From a virus: a DNA stretch of 21,375 nt. The stretch spans positions 1 to 21,375 of the IMG/VR virus record IMGVR_UViG_3300042934_001373; one strand, written 5' to 3'. The notes under the pieces are model-generated. The model was not told the DNA's origin and ran no database searches. It worked only from the letters and a program-made list of their open reading frames with translations. The position numbers and the translations under genes are program-made. Shown here piece after piece: positions 15,125 to 21,375 of this stretch (position 1 is the first letter of the stretch; each line of letters opens with the position of its first letter).

Positions 15125-15976
15125 CTACACCCCCAGAAACTGTGGACGATAATAAATACTGACATCCAGAAGTTCCAGATTAACTGACGCATCGTATCGA
15201 AGGTTGTTTATACCGGGTGAAAGTTGAAAGAAATCCGAATCGGTATCCAACAGATAAAATGCATTGCTCTGTGTAGTGCCTATGATACTTATCACCCGTT
15301 TTCCTGCAAAGTGCGTATATATGTGAAATTCATCTCCAGAGCTCATTGTGGTGAGAATTTTTACATACTCTCCTGTATCCAAATGCAAAAGTTCCGGATT
15401 TGTAACCGTGCCCAGTGCCTTGAAAACAATCTCACAACCGCAGGATACGTCTCCGATATTATCCACCGCAATAATCTGGCTTGGCTGTCTTGCACCTAAT
15501 TCAATGCCTCCCATCGGAATCTCAAGAGAAAATTCAAACAATGCATCCCAGGAAGCAAGCTCCTGCCTTACCTCCTCCAGTGTTTCAAAGAAGGGAGATG
15601 GACAGAGAAGGCTTAAAAAGAACTTCGGTACCCTCTCCCTAATAGATACGGTCAGAACTGCTTCTTCCACGATGCAGGAAATCTGCCTATCCCGGTACCT
15701 TAATACACCCGATTTCTTTGGACTAAAAAACCGAAGGAAGACTTTCCGCATTTCATAGGCTTTATCTGCATTCTCAGCTATAATCGTTCCCTCCAATGTG
15801 ATGTTTCGCATATCAAGGGTTGAAGACACATAAAAAGCACCGTCCTGTTCCGGTGCCTTGAAGGTATTGACGGTATTTCGGATACTGCCCGTACCGTCCA
15901 GTTTTTCCAGAAAATACGGTTTTGCCTGCTTTATGGTAAGGCTTTCTCCATTTGAATTGATATACATAACCTCCAT
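15125..15976 (-). CDS. Distal tail protein (Dit, Sipho_tail family)
   Basis: 283 residues from the ATG at 15976, about 7 nt after GGAGGA; a GTG two codons earlier (15982) abuts the ribosome site and is unlikely. The N-terminal beta-barrel signature includes YFLEKLDGTG and FKAPEQDGAFYVSSTLDMRNITLEGTI, followed by MRKVFLRFFSPKKSGVLRYRDRQ and a galectin-like C-terminal half (about 150-283) ending NLELLDVSIYYRPQFLGV. Dit forms the ring that joins the tail tube to the baseplate hub. Position directly after the tape measure gene and before the Gp37 hub is the canonical one. Confidence 0.9.
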   Translation of the reverse strand: MEVMYINSNGESLTIKQAKPYFLEKLDGTGSIRNTVNTFKAPEQDGAFYVSSTLDMRNITLEGTIIAENADKAYEMRKVFLRFFSPKKSGVLRYRDRQISCIVEEAVLTVSIRERVPKFFLSLLCPSPFFETLEEVRQELASWDALFEFSLEIPMGGIELGARQPSQIIAVDNIGDVSCGCEIVFKALGTVTNPELLHLDTGEYVKILTTMSSGDEFHIYTHFAGKRVISIIGTTQSNAFYLLDTDSDFFQLSPGINNLRYDASVNLELLDVSIYYRPQFLGV

Positions 15977-15988
15977 GGGCACTCCTCC

Positions 15989-18538
15989 TTAATATGACAT
16001 TGCAAGCTTTTGCGACAGGTTCTTGAATTCTCTAGCCAGTTCCTTTTCCGAGAGTGCTTTTGGTGTTACGACAGATATGTTCTGATTGATTGTAGTTCCT
16101 GTTCCTGAAAGTCCATAACCAGTACGGCTACCAAAAGCATCGTTCCTATTATAACCAGCATTTACATCAAACTCTGTTGGTATTGCATTAATCATGTCAT
16201 TGGCAACCGTCTTCATTGCATTTTCAAAACCTACACCGATACCTTCTCCCATATTAAACCCTAATCCGGCAAACAGTGTTGAAGGTGAGTTAATCCCAAA
16301 GAAATCCTTTATCCTATCTGTAAGAGAGCTAAAGAAACCGGATACCTTATTCCACAACCAACCAGCAACATCAGAAATTCCTTGCCAAAGTCCCTGTATC
16401 AGTTTTTTCCCGATATCACTCATCTTTCCGATGTTGTTAGCAAAAGCACTTACCATGGAAGATATGATTAAAGGAACTGCTTTCACAAGCTCAACGATGA
16501 TCGTCGGCATTGCCTGTATAAGAGCAAGGAACAGCTCAATTCCTGCCTGGATAATAAGAGGAAGATTATCGATAATTGCTGTTACAAGACCATCCACAAT
16601 TATAGGTATTGCAGTGATAATCTCTTTAATAATCTGCGGCAGAGCTTTGATCAGCGACACTAACAGGTCAATTCCTGCCTGGATTAAAAGCGGAACAGAC
16701 TGAATAATGGCCCTAATAATTGCCGTAATGATCTGCGGAAGTGCTGCTACAATGCTTGCGATTATCTTAGGTAACGCAGTTATGAGCGAAACCAATAGCT
16801 TAATTCCGGCATCAATAATTTGAGGGATGGAACTTATTATGAAATCCAAAATTGCAGTGATAATTGTAGGCAGGGCCTCGACTAGCTGCGGTATCGCATC
16901 AATAAGACCTTTTGCAAGCCCAAGGATTAGCTGCAACGCAGCATCAAGGACTAGGGGAAGATTTTCAATCAATGTTGTTGCAATCAGAACCGCTGCCTGT
17001 ACGATGGCTGGGATAAGTGTTGGAAGTGCCTCCGCGATTCCTGTAGCCAGAGCCGCAATCATCTGAAGGGCTGCACCCACAATTGCAGGAAGGTTTGCAA
17101 TAATTCCGTCCACAAGGGCAAGCACAAGTTGCAAAGCACCATTTGTAATCTGTGGAAGTGCTTCAATAAGACCATTCAAAAGTGTCGTAATAATCTGTGA
17201 TGCAGTATTTATAAGCATGGGGAGATTAGCTAAGATTGCCCCTCCTATAGAAGATACGAGTTCCAGACCAAGCTGTATCATATTGGGTAACTGCTTTAAA
17301 ATCATATCTGCAATACTTCCTACCGTACTACCGATTACTTCACTGATTTTTGTCCAGTCACCACCGGACTCATTTAGTCCCCGCGTGAATTCACCAAGAA
17401 GTCCAACTCCGCTATCGGCTAATTCCTGCAGCTGTGGCAAGAGAACCATTCCAAGTGCGTTTTTTGCAGCCTTGCTTCCTGAACTAAGTCTCTGCATAGA
17501 ATCATCGAACCTACCCAAAGCCTCTAAGGATTCAAGACTCATAACAGCTCCCATGTTTCCTGCTTCCTTGGTAAGCTTTGCGATTCCTTCCGAGCCTTGT
17601 TCAATGAGCGGGTTTAACTCCTGTGCACTTTTCCCGAACAACTGCATGGCAATTGAATCCCGCTCTGTCTCGTTGGAAACATTCTTAAGTGCATCAATTG
17701 CTTCCCAGTATACAGTTTCCGAGTCCCTTAGATTCCCGTTTGCATCAGTAACTGAAATACCCAGTGTCTTATAGGCTTTGGCTGCTGTTCCGGTTCCGTC
17801 ACGTGCGGATGTCATCGACCGCACATTTTTTGCCATGCTTCCAGTCAGCGTTTCTAGCGAGGTGTCCACGAGTTCTGCAGCATATTGATAGGCTTGAAGG
17901 CTATCGGTGCTCATGCCGGTAACCGTTGACATAGTCAGAATATCATCGGCATACTGGGAAGCTCCCACAGTCATATCCGTTAAGGCTTTGGAAGCCCCCA
18001 CTACTGCCGTACTGATAGCAACAAGAGCTGTTCCCATGGCAATCCCAATTCCTTTCAGGATACCACCGAGTTTTTCAAACCTATTTCCTGATTTGTCTGC
18101 ATCATCGGCGGTGGCGTTGAGTTCATCACCGAATTGATCTGCCTGTTTCTCTGTATCATCAAAGCCAGTACCCGCACTCTCCAGAGCCTTGTTGTTACTT
18201 TCCAACTCCCGTTCCATGCCGTTTAGTTCTGCTTGTGCATTGTTCAGTTGGATTGCCCAGGACTGTGTACGCCTGTCACTTTCACCAAAGGAGTCGGCGG
18301 CATTTTGAAGAGCTGCACGGAGTGTCTCGATTTTATCTTTCTGGCTATCCATCTGCTTATTTAAAACTTCATTTCTTGCGGACAATGCCTGAATGCTTTT
18401 ATCATTTTTGTCAAATTGGGATGCCACAAGGTTCATCTCACTGCCGATTACTTTAAAGGCTTGGTTAATATCCTTAAGAGCATTCTTAAATTCCTTTTCT
18501 CCCTCGACCCCTATCTTTAATCCAAAATCGTCTGCCAT
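15989..18538 (-). CDS. Tail tape measure protein
   Basis: 849 residues with AGGAGGAGGTGG before the ATG. The N-terminus is coiled coil (about 15-125, many E/K/Q/N), followed by a glycine/alanine-rich hydrophobic stretch (157-185, LGGILKGIGIAMGTALVAISTAVVGA) and a TMP core (about 190-395, with ADDILTMSTVTGMSTDSLQAYQYAAE). Residues 417-702 are a strictly periodic hydrophobic repeat of 22-residue units. The C-terminus has SGFFSSLTDRIKDFFGINSPSTLFAGLG, common to clostridial TMPs. TMP sets tail length; at roughly 0.15 nm per residue this predicts a tail of about 125-130 nm, supporting a siphovirus. Parts of it may enter the host membrane during DNA ejection. It lies after the small moron-like gene and before Dit. 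Confidence 0.95.
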   Translation of the reverse strand: MADDFGLKIGVEGEKEFKNALKDINQAFKVIGSEMNLVASQFDKNDKSIQALSARNEVLNKQMDSQKDKIETLRAALQNAADSFGESDRRTQSWAIQLNNAQAELNGMERELESNNKALESAGTGFDDTEKQADQFGDELNATADDADKSGNRFEKLGGILKGIGIAMGTALVAISTAVVGASKALTDMTVGASQYADDILTMSTVTGMSTDSLQAYQYAAELVDTSLETLTGSMAKNVRSMTSARDGTGTAAKAYKTLGISVTDANGNLRDSETVYWEAIDALKNVSNETERDSIAMQLFGKSAQELNPLIEQGSEGIAKLTKEAGNMGAVMSLESLEALGRFDDSMQRLSSGSKAAKNALGMVLLPQLQELADSGVGLLGEFTRGLNESGGDWTKISEVIGSTVGSIADMILKQLPNMIQLGLELVSSIGGAILANLPMLINTASQIITTLLNGLIEALPQITNGALQLVLALVDGIIANLPAIVGAALQMIAALATGIAEALPTLIPAIVQAAVLIATTLIENLPLVLDAALQLILGLAKGLIDAIPQLVEALPTIITAILDFIISSIPQIIDAGIKLLVSLITALPKIIASIVAALPQIITAIIRAIIQSVPLLIQAGIDLLVSLIKALPQIIKEIITAIPIIVDGLVTAIIDNLPLIIQAGIELFLALIQAMPTIIVELVKAVPLIISSMVSAFANNIGKMSDIGKKLIQGLWQGISDVAGWLWNKVSGFFSSLTDRIKDFFGINSPSTLFAGLGFNMGEGIGVGFENAMKTVANDMINAIPTEFDVNAGYNRNDAFGSRTGYGLSGTGTTINQNISVVTPKALSEKELAREFKNLSQKLAMSY
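16433..17290 (-). repeat. 22/44-residue periodic repeat in the tape measure gene
   Basis: Hydrophobic-Pro pairs occur at residues 417, 439, 461, 483, 505, 527, 549 and 571, exactly 22 apart. They then occur at 571, 615 and 659, 44 apart, each with internal prolines at +18 and +29. In total 13 x 22 residues (417-702) are covered without slippage, or 66-bp and 132-bp periods in the DNA. Units mostly end alternately in N and A before the next LP, so the 44-residue superperiod runs through most of the block. Confidence 0.85.
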
Positions 18539-18566
18539 GCCACCACCTCCTCCTTAAAAATGGGCA

Positions 18567-18599
18567 TAAAAATAGAGCAACCCTTTTTTAGATTGCCCC
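18567..18599 (-). terminator. Terminator of the moron-like gene
   Basis: In minus-strand RNA, GGGGCAAUC pairs with GGUUGCUCU (18591-18599 with 18574-18582; nine pairs including three wobbles) around an 8-nt loop containing six A's. AUUUUUAU follows. It lies between the small gene at 18617-18997 and the tape measure gene. Confidence 0.5.
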
Positions 18600-18616
18600 A
18601 GCAATGGTATTTTTTC

Positions 18617-18997
18617 TTATCCTAAATCGTCAACATCGTAAAACGCAATTTTATCATACTTGATTTCATATAATTCTAAAGAATTCTGGAATGCGAAAGC
18701 ATCTTCTTCATTTTCCTTTTGAAATTTACTGAACAGCTTTTGTGTTTCTCCAAAATCAGTGCTCTTTAGAACTAACTTAAGAAACTTCATCCACTCATCA
18801 ACTGGCAGATCATAATAAAACTCACTATATCTTGTGCTAAAACCCACTGAGATGCCAATAATGCTTTCACTACTATCAGTCCATATTTTAAAATCTACTC
18901 CTAATAGTGATTTCGTATTCTGATAGCCTGCATTATTGATTATTTCAATGGGACCTCCATTTTTATACTCCAATCGCAACCAATCATCGCTATACAT
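18617..18997 (-). CDS. Unknown small protein, moron-like
   Basis: 126 residues, not recognised. GGAGGAG and GGGAG lie upstream of the ATG at 18997. The protein is acidic and aromatic-rich (MYSDDWLRLEYKNGG, RYSEFYYDLPVDEWMKFL, a charged FSKFQKENEEDAF stretch, ending DVDDLG), with no signal peptide or membrane helix, so it is probably cytoplasmic. It sits between the tail chaperones and the tape measure gene, where most siphophages have nothing. It is more AT-rich than its neighbours. It has its own promoter (19053-19082) and terminator (18567-18599). That combination defines a moron: an autonomous gene acquired by a phage and often expressed in the lysogen. Candidate roles are superinfection exclusion, immunity or host fitness; none is supported by the sequence itself. 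Confidence 0.75.
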   Translation of the reverse strand: MYSDDWLRLEYKNGGPIEIINNAGYQNTKSLLGVDFKIWTDSSESIIGISVGFSTRYSEFYYDLPVDEWMKFLKLVLKSTDFGETQKLFSKFQKENEEDAFAFQNSLELYEIKYDKIAFYDVDDLG

Positions 18998-19052
18998 TAA
19001 GCTCCCACTCCTCCTTAGTAATTATATTTCATCGTTTTCAAGTAGTAAAAAT

Positions 19053-19082
19053 ATTATATACTTTCCGGAATGATATCGTCAA
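19053..19082 (-). promoter_or_regulatory. SigA-type promoter for the moron-like gene
   Basis: TTGACG, an 18-nt spacer and TATAAT lie on the minus strand, overlapping the last codons of the second chaperone ORF. The -10 is perfect and the -35 matches at five of six positions. Predicted start of transcription is near 19046, giving a leader of about 49 nt before the ATG at 18997. The -35 bases also encode a conserved-looking Ile-Asp-Asp, so part of the match may be coincidental. Confidence 0.6.
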
Positions 19083-19245
19083 TTGTCATAATCCGTTTAT
19101 TTTTCTCAATCCCCAAGAACTGCTTATGACAAGTCCATAGATCAAAAAAATAACCAATGGGCATGAGCCAGAATCTTTCTTCATCCATGCCCATCTGCAC
19201 GGTACCGTAATAATAAAACCGGGTGAACAGTTCTTCATCGCTCAC
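19054..19245 (-). CDS. Tail chaperone gpGT-type extension, made by -1 frameshift
   Basis: The reading frame (SDEELFTRFYYYGTVQMGMDEERFW, then FDLWTCHKQFLG, ending TIDDIIPESI) is the usual second tail chaperone of clostridial siphophages. A GTG at 19245 could begin a 63-residue protein, but it has no clear ribosome site and lies inside the 5' arm of a stable hairpin. The frame is open back to the slippery A AAA AAG at the end of the first chaperone gene. A -1 shift there adds G-I-N-R before the GTG codon and gives a fusion of about 191 residues (from 19628). In lambda-like phages the ratio of gpG to gpGT governs tail tube assembly on the tape measure protein; the same role is inferred here. Confidence 0.82.
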   Translation of the reverse strand: MSDEELFTRFYYYGTVQMGMDEERFWLMPIGYFFDLWTCHKQFLGIEKNKRIMTIDDIIPESI

Positions 19246-19263
19246 CCGGTTTATGCCTTTTTT
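19217..19263 (-). promoter_or_regulatory. Programmed -1 frameshift signal
   Basis: The slippery heptamer A AAA AAG (19263-19257) lies in the correct zero-frame phase: TCA AAA AAG, codons 122-124. Five nt (GCATA) later a perfect 10-bp stem begins: AACCGGGTGA (19251-19242) with TCACCCGGTT (19226-19217) around a 15-nt loop. Slip site, spacer and stem are the standard three parts of a bacterial -1 frameshift. Zero-frame reading ends at TAA, the third codon after the slip pair begins; -1 reading continues into the second chaperone frame. Confidence 0.88.
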
Positions 19264-19628
19264 GAATTTTCCTCTTCACTTACTATATTCCTCTTAGTAC
19301 CTTTAAACATCGCTTCCGTGATTGCTTCCTTGTAACTTGCCAGCTCAAGTGGCGAGGTTAGTAGTTCTACTTCCTCTTCCGTTAATAATTCCCTTGGAGC
19401 CTCCTTATGTTTTAAATTGTTAATAAGAATTCCCTGATTCACTAAAAGCGTGATCAGCCACACAACCTCATCTAGCGCCAGTTCAAAATTCTCTGCTTTT
19501 AGAAGCTTTTCGCCCAGGTTCTCTAAGCCTCCATAACGTTTGGCAATTTCCTTCGTAGCACGGGTAGTAAGGGTCAGCAGATAGGTTTCCCCACTAATGA
19601 TAATTTCAGCACTTCTTTCCGTTTCCAT
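19251..19628 (-). CDS. Tail assembly chaperone (gpG-like)
   Basis: 125 residues; GGAGG lies 8 nt before the ATG. The protein starts with a beta-strand pair (AEIIISGETYLLTLTTRATKEIAKRYGGLENLGEKL), then helices (FELALDEVVWLITLLVNQGI) and an acidic region (LLTEEEVELLTSPLELASYKEAI), ending in a Lys-rich tail. The order matches the small chaperone encoded between the major tail and tape measure genes in phi13-type phages. It coats the tape measure protein before the tube polymerises. Its last codons contain the slippery A AAA AAG, from which a fraction of ribosomes make the longer fusion (to 19054). Confidence 0.85.
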   Translation of the reverse strand: METERSAEIIISGETYLLTLTTRATKEIAKRYGGLENLGEKLLKAENFELALDEVVWLITLLVNQGILINNLKHKEAPRELLTEEEVELLTSPLELASYKEAITEAMFKGTKRNIVSEEENSKKA

Positions 19629-19643
19629 AGTGTCAGCCTCCTA

Positions 19644-20234
19644 TCAAGGTGCCGGTGTATATACCGGTTCATAAACCTGTGTATACCATCCGGTGATAAC
19701 AGATGCCGGAACTCCTGCATCTCCCTCGGTAACCTCTGCTTTCCAAGGGTGTTTACCATTACCGTCCAGCTTGTTTCTTCGCATGATCGTTCCTTCTATG
19801 GTGGGAGTGGAAAAAGTGATCGATTCACCCTTTGTCTGAAGGTTGGTTGCTGGCAAACCAAACTTCACTCGGTACAACCAAAAATAACGGTAGCGTCCGT
19901 TTGCTTTTAATGCCCGAAATCCCACCGCCACAAGTGCTCCTGTGCTCTCACTGGCACAAATCAGCACACCGTTGTCGTCCGTAGTTGCTCCAGTCAAAGC
20001 TGCTGCAACAGATGCTCCGATGTCGTCCACCCCAAGCGAAAGCGTACCGTTATTAAAATCCTTTACTACCTCAGCAGCACCGTCATCAGCATATAATATT
20101 GCTTCTGTCAGTTCGACCGACATCTCTGCACTGATGGCTTTCGCCAAAATCGCAGGTGTTCCATATGTTTCTTCGCCGTCGGTATCCTCGGTAATTGCTG
20201 CATAATACAATTTATCAAGGCCAATAGTTGCCAT
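19644..20234 (-). CDS. Major tail protein (phi13 family)
   Basis: 196 residues from the ATG at 20234, with GGAGGA upstream; the longer in-frame start at 20306 lies within the previous gene. The sequence is highly typical of phi13-type major tail proteins: MATIGLDKLYYAAITEDTDG, YGTPAILAKAISAEMSVELTEA, LYADDGAAEVVKDFNNGTLS, LGVDDIG, VGFRALKANGRYRYFWLYRVKF. It polymerises into the tail tube. It follows the tail completion gene by 4 bp and precedes the chaperones by 15 bp. Confidence 0.95.
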   Translation of the reverse strand: MATIGLDKLYYAAITEDTDGEETYGTPAILAKAISAEMSVELTEAILYADDGAAEVVKDFNNGTLSLGVDDIGASVAAALTGATTDDNGVLICASESTGALVAVGFRALKANGRYRYFWLYRVKFGLPATNLQTKGESITFSTPTIEGTIMRRNKLDGNGKHPWKAEVTEGDAGVPASVITGWYTQVYEPVYTPAP

Positions 20235-20238
20235 AGTG

Positions 20239-20580
20239 TTATTCCTCCAATCCGTAATGCTTCGCCACATCCATGGCGTAATGGTGATATCCTGTGTCAT
20301 CCTCATGACCCAGGTAACGACGGTCAGTCACAGTAAACCCCGAGTCAATCAGTTCGTTCACTATCTGGTTCTTTATCTGCCTGTAATTTGTTTTAGAGAA
20401 CAGTGAAATCCTTGCTTCCTGCACATCATATTCCGGCCTGTTATCTGCATGGTATCCGAAGGTATCTGCAATCGGAGTAAGCACAGCATACACATCCGGT
20501 GCTGTACCACTGAATACACCGGTTTCCACAGGAATCGGAATAATGTATAATAAGGTTGTCAACTCCTCCAGAACACTCAT
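20239..20580 (-). CDS. Tail completion / terminator-like protein
   Basis: 113 residues. Start and preceding stop overlap as ATGA, so translation is coupled to the HK97 gp10-like gene. Features include YIIPIPVETGVFSGTAPDVYAVLTPI, ADNRPEYDVQEARISLFSK and YRQIKNQIVNELIDSGFTVTDRRYLGHEDDTGYHHYAMDVAKHYG. The order and the alternating strand/helix pattern fit minor tail proteins that cap the tube at the neck. The name rests on position, directly before the major tail gene, as well as on sequence. Confidence 0.75.
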   Translation of the reverse strand: MSVLEELTTLLYIIPIPVETGVFSGTAPDVYAVLTPIADTFGYHADNRPEYDVQEARISLFSKTNYRQIKNQIVNELIDSGFTVTDRRYLGHEDDTGYHHYAMDVAKHYGLEE

Positions 20581-21008
20581 ATCCTTCCTATCTCCTCCTC
20601 AAGCTTTGCAGTCATGGCATTCATACAGGCGCGACGGGAAGCTGATTTTGCCGGTGCTAAAAAGGGCTTTGCTGGCTGTCCGTGCTTTCCGTATTCAAGG
20701 ATACTGGCAAGCTTCGCATTGGATCCGCCGTCAGAACGCGGTTCTGCAAAACCAATCTTTACGTTATAATTCCCATTCTTATCAAGCTTAGCTGGAGACA
20801 AACCCAGTGAACCGACCAATTCTCCTGTTGATACAGACGGATATTTGGTATCCCTTCCGACTATAGAACGAAGATTACTCTGAGCCTTTTCCAAGACAAT
20901 GTTTCCCCCTGTTTCCAGTACCTTCGGCAAAATCACATCCGTCTGTTCCTCAAGCCTTGATACCTTTAGTAAAAACTCTTCCGGCAATTTAACCTGCATC
21001 TTTGCCAT
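20577..21008 (-). CDS. HK97 gp10-like protein (head-tail joining)
   Basis: 143 residues; GAGGTGAT precedes the ATG. Motifs fitting the family: VLETGGNIVLEKAQSNLRS, VSTGELVGSLGLSPAKL, VKIGFAEPRSDG, LASILEYGKHGQPAKPFLAPA. The ILEYG...PAKPFLAPA stretch is the most telling. The family acts in the neck, joining the capsid connector to the tail. The gene lies 7 bp after the head-tail adaptor and overlaps the tail completion gene by 4 bp. Confidence 0.9.
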   Translation of the reverse strand: MAKMQVKLPEEFLLKVSRLEEQTDVILPKVLETGGNIVLEKAQSNLRSIVGRDTKYPSVSTGELVGSLGLSPAKLDKNGNYNVKIGFAEPRSDGGSNAKLASILEYGKHGQPAKPFLAPAKSASRRACMNAMTAKLEEEIGRI

Positions 21009-21015
21009 ATTTATA

Positions 21016-21351
21016 TCACCTCACTGACGGTTCCAGTTTACTTGTAAGAGCTTCTACATACATCCCCTTACCACGTACATCTTCTACACTTATAATCCGG
21101 AACCGCTCATCTCCACAGACAATAGTCATTTTAGTATCCACAGTAAGCTCCGGTATTGCACGAAATCGAAAAAGAGAGCTTGCTTCCTGAAATGCTGCAA
21201 GGTTAGCCCATCTTTCACTTCCATGCCGATCTTCTCTGTATGCTCTGATAGATGCCAGAACGGTGTCACTCTGTGTGGCAAATCCCTCGCTGTCCTTTAC
21301 GATTGACACATGAACAATATCTATTTGTATGTTCATCTTTCCGAAGCTCAT
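21016..21351 (-). CDS. Head-tail adaptor (phage_H_T_join-like)
   Basis: 111 residues from the ATG at 21351, 8 nt after GGAG; a GTG three codons earlier (21360) overlaps that site. The pattern INIQID-type opening (MNIQIDIVHVSIVKDSEGFATQSDTVLASIRAYRED), then FRFRAIPELTVDTKMTIVCGDERFRIISVEDVRGKGMYVEALTSKLE, fits the SPP1 gp16/HK97 gp9-like joining proteins: a small beta-barrel with the 'I-x-x-V-E-D-x-R-x-K-G-x-Y-x-E' ending. It closes the neck before the tail attaches. Confidence 0.85.
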   Translation of the reverse strand: MSFGKMNIQIDIVHVSIVKDSEGFATQSDTVLASIRAYREDRHGSERWANLAAFQEASSLFRFRAIPELTVDTKMTIVCGDERFRIISVEDVRGKGMYVEALTSKLEPSVR

Positions 21352-21352
21352 A

Positions 21353-21375
21353 TCAAACACTCCATTCCCGATCCA
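21353..21375 (-). CDS. 3' end of upstream gene, probably head-tail connector
   Basis: The frame entering from the right reads D-R-E-W-S-V then TGA (21353-21355), 1 bp before the adaptor ATG. By position this would be the gp6-like connector. Only six codons are visible and another frame (ending ECLI at 21348) is also open, so this is tentative. Confidence 0.35.

Noticed and set aside
16433-17290. Regular DNA repeats considered as a possible CRISPR or satellite
   Set aside because: The period follows the protein reading frame (66/132 bp) and the units are diverged coding sequence; no conserved repeat with unique spacers.
19217-19251. Hairpin followed by TTTTATTATTA, resembling an intrinsic terminator
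   Set aside because: It lies inside the continuous gpG/gpGT coding unit, has a 15-nt loop, and sits at the exact spacing after the slippery site expected of a frameshift stimulator.
19574-20205. Open frames overlapping the major tail and chaperone genes (19574-19759 minus, 19942-20205 plus)
   Set aside because: Shadow frames of a confidently assigned major tail protein; no ribosome sites.

Overview
The window is the late, left-hand end of an integrated siphovirus-type prophage in a low-to-moderate GC Gram-positive host, most likely a clostridial (Lachnospiraceae-like) bacterium. Support for this comes from strong AGGAGG ribosome sites, a phi13-type major tail protein, a Gp37-type tail hub, a BppU-type baseplate protein, a clostridial holin/amidase pair, and a recombinase cassette with tandem large serine recombinases, an HTH/zinc protein and a SHOCT protein. 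No rRNA, tRNA or CRISPR array was seen.

Layout from right to left, almost all on the minus strand. At 21375-19054 are the tail end of a head-tail connector, head-tail adaptor, HK97 gp10-like protein, tail completion protein, major tail protein, and the tail assembly chaperone pair. The second chaperone ORF is reached by a -1 frameshift: an A AAA AAG slippery site, a 5-nt spacer and a perfect 10-bp stem are all visible. At 18567-19082 a small gene of unknown function has its own near-consensus promoter and terminator, so it looks like a moron inserted between the chaperones and the tape measure gene. At 18538-9831 are the tape measure protein (with a strict 22/44-residue repeat), Dit, a Gp37 hub fused to a receptor-binding-like C-terminus, a small baseplate/tail protein, and a large FN3-repeat tail protein. 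A terminator follows, then holin, BppU-like protein with a heptad shaft, and amidase with a SPOR-like tail, closed by a strong hairpin at 7055-7083.

At 5233-6805, on the plus strand and AT-rich, are two genes: a four-TM membrane protein and a 313-residue DUF4868-like protein. Their order, sizes and features match the KwaA/KwaB (Kiwa) anti-phage system. They appear to be defence cargo in the accessory slot between the lysis genes and the recombinase cassette.

At 5130-1211 is a minus-strand recombinase operon: a 32-residue leader ORF whose Shine-Dalgarno sequence is buried in a long hairpin, then the HTH/double zinc-knuckle protein, the SHOCT protein and two overlapping large serine recombinases, ending at a terminator. 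One recombinase has the usual coiled coil; the other lacks it and instead has a duplicated zinc-ribbon unit. Beyond that operon (1-1031) are two small AT-rich genes with their own near-consensus promoters: a PD-(D/E)XK nuclease-like gene broken by an apparent 1-base frameshift, and an EVE/PUA-like protein. The prophage boundary may lie between about 1032 and 1225, but no att core could be identified from one end alone.
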